Below are positions 37,515-40,767 of a stretch of 40,767 nt of DNA, piece by piece. The stretch is from Cyanobacteriota bacterium (lineage in GTDB: Bacteria; Cyanobacteriota; Cyanobacteriia; Pseudanabaenales; Pseudanabaenaceae). Under the pieces are notes generated by a model. It saw only the letters and a list, made by a program, of their open reading frames with translations. It was not told where the DNA came from and made no database searches. Position numbers and translations under genes: made by a program. Location of the stretch: the NCBI GenBank assembly GCA_025356295.1, contig JANXUJ010000009.1, positions 1 through 40,767 on the forward strand, given 5' to 3'. Positions within the stretch are counted from its first letter, which is position 1, and each line of letters opens with the position of its first letter.

Positions 37515-38432
37515 TTATCCATCCACAATACAAAAGTCTTCTAACTTTACAGTTTGAGATTGATTATTAATATTTAATAAAGGAACTTTGCCATAAAATG
37601 ATGCCCACATCGAATAAGTGCTTGGTGGTCCTATTAAATAGTCACATTTAGCAAGTGAATATAAGTCTTCGATGAGTTTATTCATACCTAGCCTTATATT
37701 ATATTTTTTGAAATTATGTTCTTGTATTGGTTCATTAGAACAGATTAAAAATAACACTCGTTTTCCTGTTGAATTAAAATGAGTTTGAATCTGCTCCATT
37801 TTGTCTATATATACGTCATCATGAAAGTAAAACTTAGCATTTTGATAGAGCTTAAAGTCACCTCTTCGCAAATGGATACCTATTAATACATCACATTTAT
37901 CTTTGCAATCTGAGATTAATTGATCGATTGTATGTAATATTTCTTGGTCAGGAGTGAAGTAACTTCTGATAACATTACTGTGTTTTCTAAAACTTTTTTT
38001 ATCCCGAAATAGCCATCCATTAGCTAGTATATTTTTATGCTTTACTTTACTCAAAAAATTAATGTCACTAAGATCAAGTTCTCCTGTTTTAGGGCATTGA
38101 ATGAACTCATGATATTTAGATATAGAAAATATTTTTTCAGTTAATCGAACCAAGATTTTAAATAAAATAAACGGGGGGTTTATTCTAAATTTTGTGTAAA
38201 TGGGATACTTGCCAAAATTATTGTCTCTAGTAGCATAAAAATACTGGCAATATTCATCAAAGGTTGGATTGATTAGTATGTATTCATTTTCGATCGCATT
38301 GGCGATAAAGTGGCTAAATAAGAATAATCGATTTGCAAGTTGCATTCCTAATTTTTCTTGAATAATGATCATCGTAAAATTTACTGAGCAGCTATAATTT
38401 GCGTGATTTAAGTTTAAATTATACAAGCCCAT
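37515..38432 (-). CDS. GT11-like alpha-1,2-fucosyltransferase family; start may be 38372
   Basis: EKLGMQLANRLFLFSHFIANA; GIHLRRGDFKLY; IGPPSTYSMWASFYG. Confidence 0.75.
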   Translation of the reverse strand: MGLYNLNLNHANYSCSVNFTMIIIQEKLGMQLANRLFLFSHFIANAIENEYILINPTFDEYCQYFYATRDNNFGKYPIYTKFRINPPFILFKILVRLTEKIFSISKYHEFIQCPKTGELDLSDINFLSKVKHKNILANGWLFRDKKSFRKHSNVIRSYFTPDQEILHTIDQLISDCKDKCDVLIGIHLRRGDFKLYQNAKFYFHDDVYIDKMEQIQTHFNSTGKRVLFLICSNEPIQEHNFKKYNIRLGMNKLIEDLYSLAKCDYLIGPPSTYSMWASFYGKVPLLNINNQSQTVKLEDFCIVDG

Positions 38433-38448
38433 TTACTGGTTTTAAATT

Positions 38449-39705
38449 TTGAAAGTTTTATTGTTGAGTACTTTTGATATTCGAGGAGGGGCAGCGCGTG
38501 CGGCTTATCGGTTGCATCAGGGATTACGATCGCTTGATATCGACTCCAAAATGCTTGTGCAAGATAAATCTAGTGATGACTGGACAGTAATCGCACCTCA
38601 GACACGCGTCCAAATGGGAATTGCCAAAACTAGAGCCACGATTGACGCTCTACCTTTGCGCTTTTATCCTCAGTTTGATGGTTACGGGGGGTTCTTCCCA
38701 CAGTGGCTTCCAGACTCTCTTGCTAATAGAGTTAATCAAATTAAACCAGATATTCTTAATCTGCATTGGATTTCTGGAGGGTTTGTGCAGATAGAAACTT
38801 TAAAAAAGTTTAAACAGCCCCTAGTATTAACTTTGCATGATATGTGGGCTTTTACAGGTGGTTGTCACTATAGCCAAGATTGTGATCGCTACACGATCAA
38901 CTGCGGTTATTGTCCACAGCTATACAGCAAGAAAGATCAAGATATCTCCCGCTGGGTTTGGCAACGCAAAGCTGATGCTTGGAAATCTCTGAACTTAACG
39001 ATTGTCACTCCTAGTAATTGGTTAGCAGATATTGCTAAAAAGAGTTCACTTTTAGGCGATCGCCCTATTCATGTCATCTCTTATGGAATAGACACCAAAA
39101 TCTATCAGCCATTAGACACTAAACTTGCCAGAGATTTGCTACATTTGCCTCAAGACAAATATCTAGTTCTATTTGGTGCTATGCGCGCGACTAGTGATCT
39201 GAGAAAAGGATGGCAGTTCCTCCAACCAACTTTACAACGCTTAAAAGAATCTGGGTGGCAAGATAAAATCGAAGTAGTAGTATTTGGGGCATCTACTCCA
39301 GAGTTGCCGCCTGATCTAGGATTTCCTTGTCATTATTTAGGACAATTACATGATGATTTGACCTTAGCGGTGATGTATGCCGCTGCTGATGTTACGCTTG
39401 TGCCTTCCACACAAGAAGCATATGGTCAAACTGCCTCTGAGTCTCTGGCTTGCGGTACTCCTGTTGTTGCTTTTGGAGTAACTGGATTGCTAGATATTGT
39501 CACACATTATCAAAATGGATATCTCGCAACTCCCTTTGACTGTCAAGATTTAGCCAATGGAATTGATTGGGTGCTAACAGATGCTGAGAGACATAAAGCT
39601 TTACGCCATGCTGCTAGACAAAAGGCGGAACAGGAGTTTACGCGATCGCGCCAAGCTGATCGTTATCAGGCTTTATTCCATCAGATTTTGAATGCGCCAA
39701 ACTAG
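38449..39705 (+). CDS. Glycosyltransferase family 4 (GT-B), TTG start
   Basis: FDIRGGAARAAYRLHQGL; TLHDMWAFTGGCHYSQDCDRY; PSTQEAYGQTASESLACGTPVVAF. Confidence 0.9.
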   Translation: MKVLLLSTFDIRGGAARAAYRLHQGLRSLDIDSKMLVQDKSSDDWTVIAPQTRVQMGIAKTRATIDALPLRFYPQFDGYGGFFPQWLPDSLANRVNQIKPDILNLHWISGGFVQIETLKKFKQPLVLTLHDMWAFTGGCHYSQDCDRYTINCGYCPQLYSKKDQDISRWVWQRKADAWKSLNLTIVTPSNWLADIAKKSSLLGDRPIHVISYGIDTKIYQPLDTKLARDLLHLPQDKYLVLFGAMRATSDLRKGWQFLQPTLQRLKESGWQDKIEVVVFGASTPELPPDLGFPCHYLGQLHDDLTLAVMYAAADVTLVPSTQEAYGQTASESLACGTPVVAFGVTGLLDIVTHYQNGYLATPFDCQDLANGIDWVLTDAERHKALRHAARQKAEQEFTRSRQADRYQALFHQILNAPN

Positions 39706-40609
39706 ATTAATCATGCTTGCTAAAAATATTTCAGAAGATATTTCACCCCCCCCTAAAATTGCAGCAATTATTCCCACTCGCGATCGCAAAGACAAGTTAT
39801 TTCGCTTTTTAGACCAGTTTTCACAACAAACTTATTCTAATCTCCAGATCATAATTGTGGATTCTAATTCCACTGATGGCACACGCGAAGATATAGCTGA
39901 TCGGTTTCCACAGGTTAAGCTTATTTGTGTAAGCGATCGCGAATATTGGGCTGGGGCAACTAATACTGGCATAAAAGCTGCGTTAGAAGATGAGTGTGAA
40001 TATATCTTGACGATTAATGATGACTCAGTGGTTAAGCTAAATCATGTAGAGAGAATGTTAGAAATTGCTCAGAAATATCAAGTTCTGATTTTAGGAAACT
40101 GTATTAATTATCTGTCAAATCCCGAATTAATTTGGTCTATTGGCACTTCTAATCATTGGGGAACTGCCGATTTTTTGAGTCTAAACTATCACAATGTTGA
40201 GTTAAGTCATCTTCCAAATTCCATTAAAAAATCTGAGCTAATTCAAGTGGATGCTTTAGCAGGAAATGGAGTTTTAATTCATCGACAAGTATTTGAAGCG
40301 ATCGGGTTATATAATGATGCTTTTTTACCACATTATCATGCTGATTCAGAAATGACTATTCGGGCTAATAGTAAAGGAATTAAAGTTTTTGCTATTCCAT
40401 CAATAATTTTATTAAACGACTTTCATATTGACCAAAAACAGCTAAATCTCAGGCAATCGAGAGGGTTAATATATGCTCTTTTTCATAAGAAATCTCATTT
40501 ATTTATGTTGCCTTTGATTTATATTTTTGTAATGTATTGTCCTAATCCTAAAAAGTTATCAACTTTTTGGACATTAATTAAGCGGTTTATCTCAAAAGTA
40601 AAGAATTGA
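39692..40609 (+). CDS. Glycosyltransferase family 2; stop codon lies in the IS right end
   Basis: IPTRDRKDKLFRFLDQFSQQTYSNLQIIIVDSNSTDGT; TINDDS. Confidence 0.9.
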   Translation: MRQTRLIMLAKNISEDISPPPKIAAIIPTRDRKDKLFRFLDQFSQQTYSNLQIIIVDSNSTDGTREDIADRFPQVKLICVSDREYWAGATNTGIKAALEDECEYILTINDDSVVKLNHVERMLEIAQKYQVLILGNCINYLSNPELIWSIGTSNHWGTADFLSLNYHNVELSHLPNSIKKSELIQVDALAGNGVLIHRQVFEAIGLYNDAFLPHYHADSEMTIRANSKGIKVFAIPSIILLNDFHIDQKQLNLRQSRGLIYALFHKKSHLFMLPLIYIFVMYCPNPKKLSTFWTLIKRFISKVKN

Positions 40610-40767
40610 CACTCTCAGCGAGTAACGCGACTGAGATTCCTGATTCAGCGAGACAACTTACCAGATAGACTTACATCTAACTAGCAGAGGTCGAACTCTC
40701 CACAGGCGTAGAAATTTGGGTATGCCCTACCCTATTTAAACCAATCGCCAAGATATTCAAAGCCGCA
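40606..40767 (-). mobile_element. Second copy of the TnpB element (right end plus 3' part of tnpB), cut by the window edge
   Basis: Near-identical to 6673..6833 with a different hairpin tip and a few substitutions. Confidence 0.95.
40677..40767 (-). CDS. tnpB: TnpB C-terminal part, truncated by the window end
   Basis: Stop codon and sequence match 6743 onward of the first copy. Confidence 0.9.
   Translation of the reverse strand, partial: AALNILAIGLNRVGHTQISTPVESSTSAS

Noticed and set aside
1-40767. tRNA, rRNA or tmRNA genes
   Set aside because: No cloverleaf-like or conserved rRNA/tmRNA segment was recognised by eye; a tRNAscan/Infernal run would be needed to exclude them.

Overview
The window is a cyanobacterial chromosome segment. 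It has abundant HIP1 GCGATCGC octamers, and ChlI, Ycf39, Ycf46 and Ycf35 homologues suggest a Pseudanabaena-like or other filamentous lineage; the taxon is inferred. Most of it is ordinary housekeeping: BirA, an M23 peptidase, ChlI, ClpB, Ycf39, a NupC-type transporter, ribosomal protein S20, a DEAD-box helicase, an MFS transporter, an M48 protease, an aldose epimerase, an aminotransferase, an IscA/SufA protein, an oligopeptide-binding protein, Ycf46, Ycf35, RlmN, a metallophosphoesterase and a GvpL/F-like protein. The 3' end is a glycosyltransferase cluster. The most interesting structure is a 1362-bp TnpB-only IS200/IS605-type element (6673..8034). Both ends can be read to the base: hairpins with a single extrahelical T, AAAG and GAAT guide tetranucleotides at the hairpin feet, a TTAC target and a TCAA right end, which is the recognition grammar known for IS608. 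A second copy begins at 40606 and runs off the window. Both copies are fused to the 3' end of a host ORF: one supplies a new 25-aa tail, the other supplies the stop codon. Other points of interest are a 1399-aa acidic protein with repeated tryptophan motifs, a TM segment and pentapeptide repeats; an RHH/Zn-knuckle - ycf46 - ycf35 cluster; tandem secreted paralogues with an ATGA overlap; unusually long perfect hairpins at gene ends; and a 34-bp perfect palindrome inside a coding region. All calls are from reading the sequence; no database search was run.
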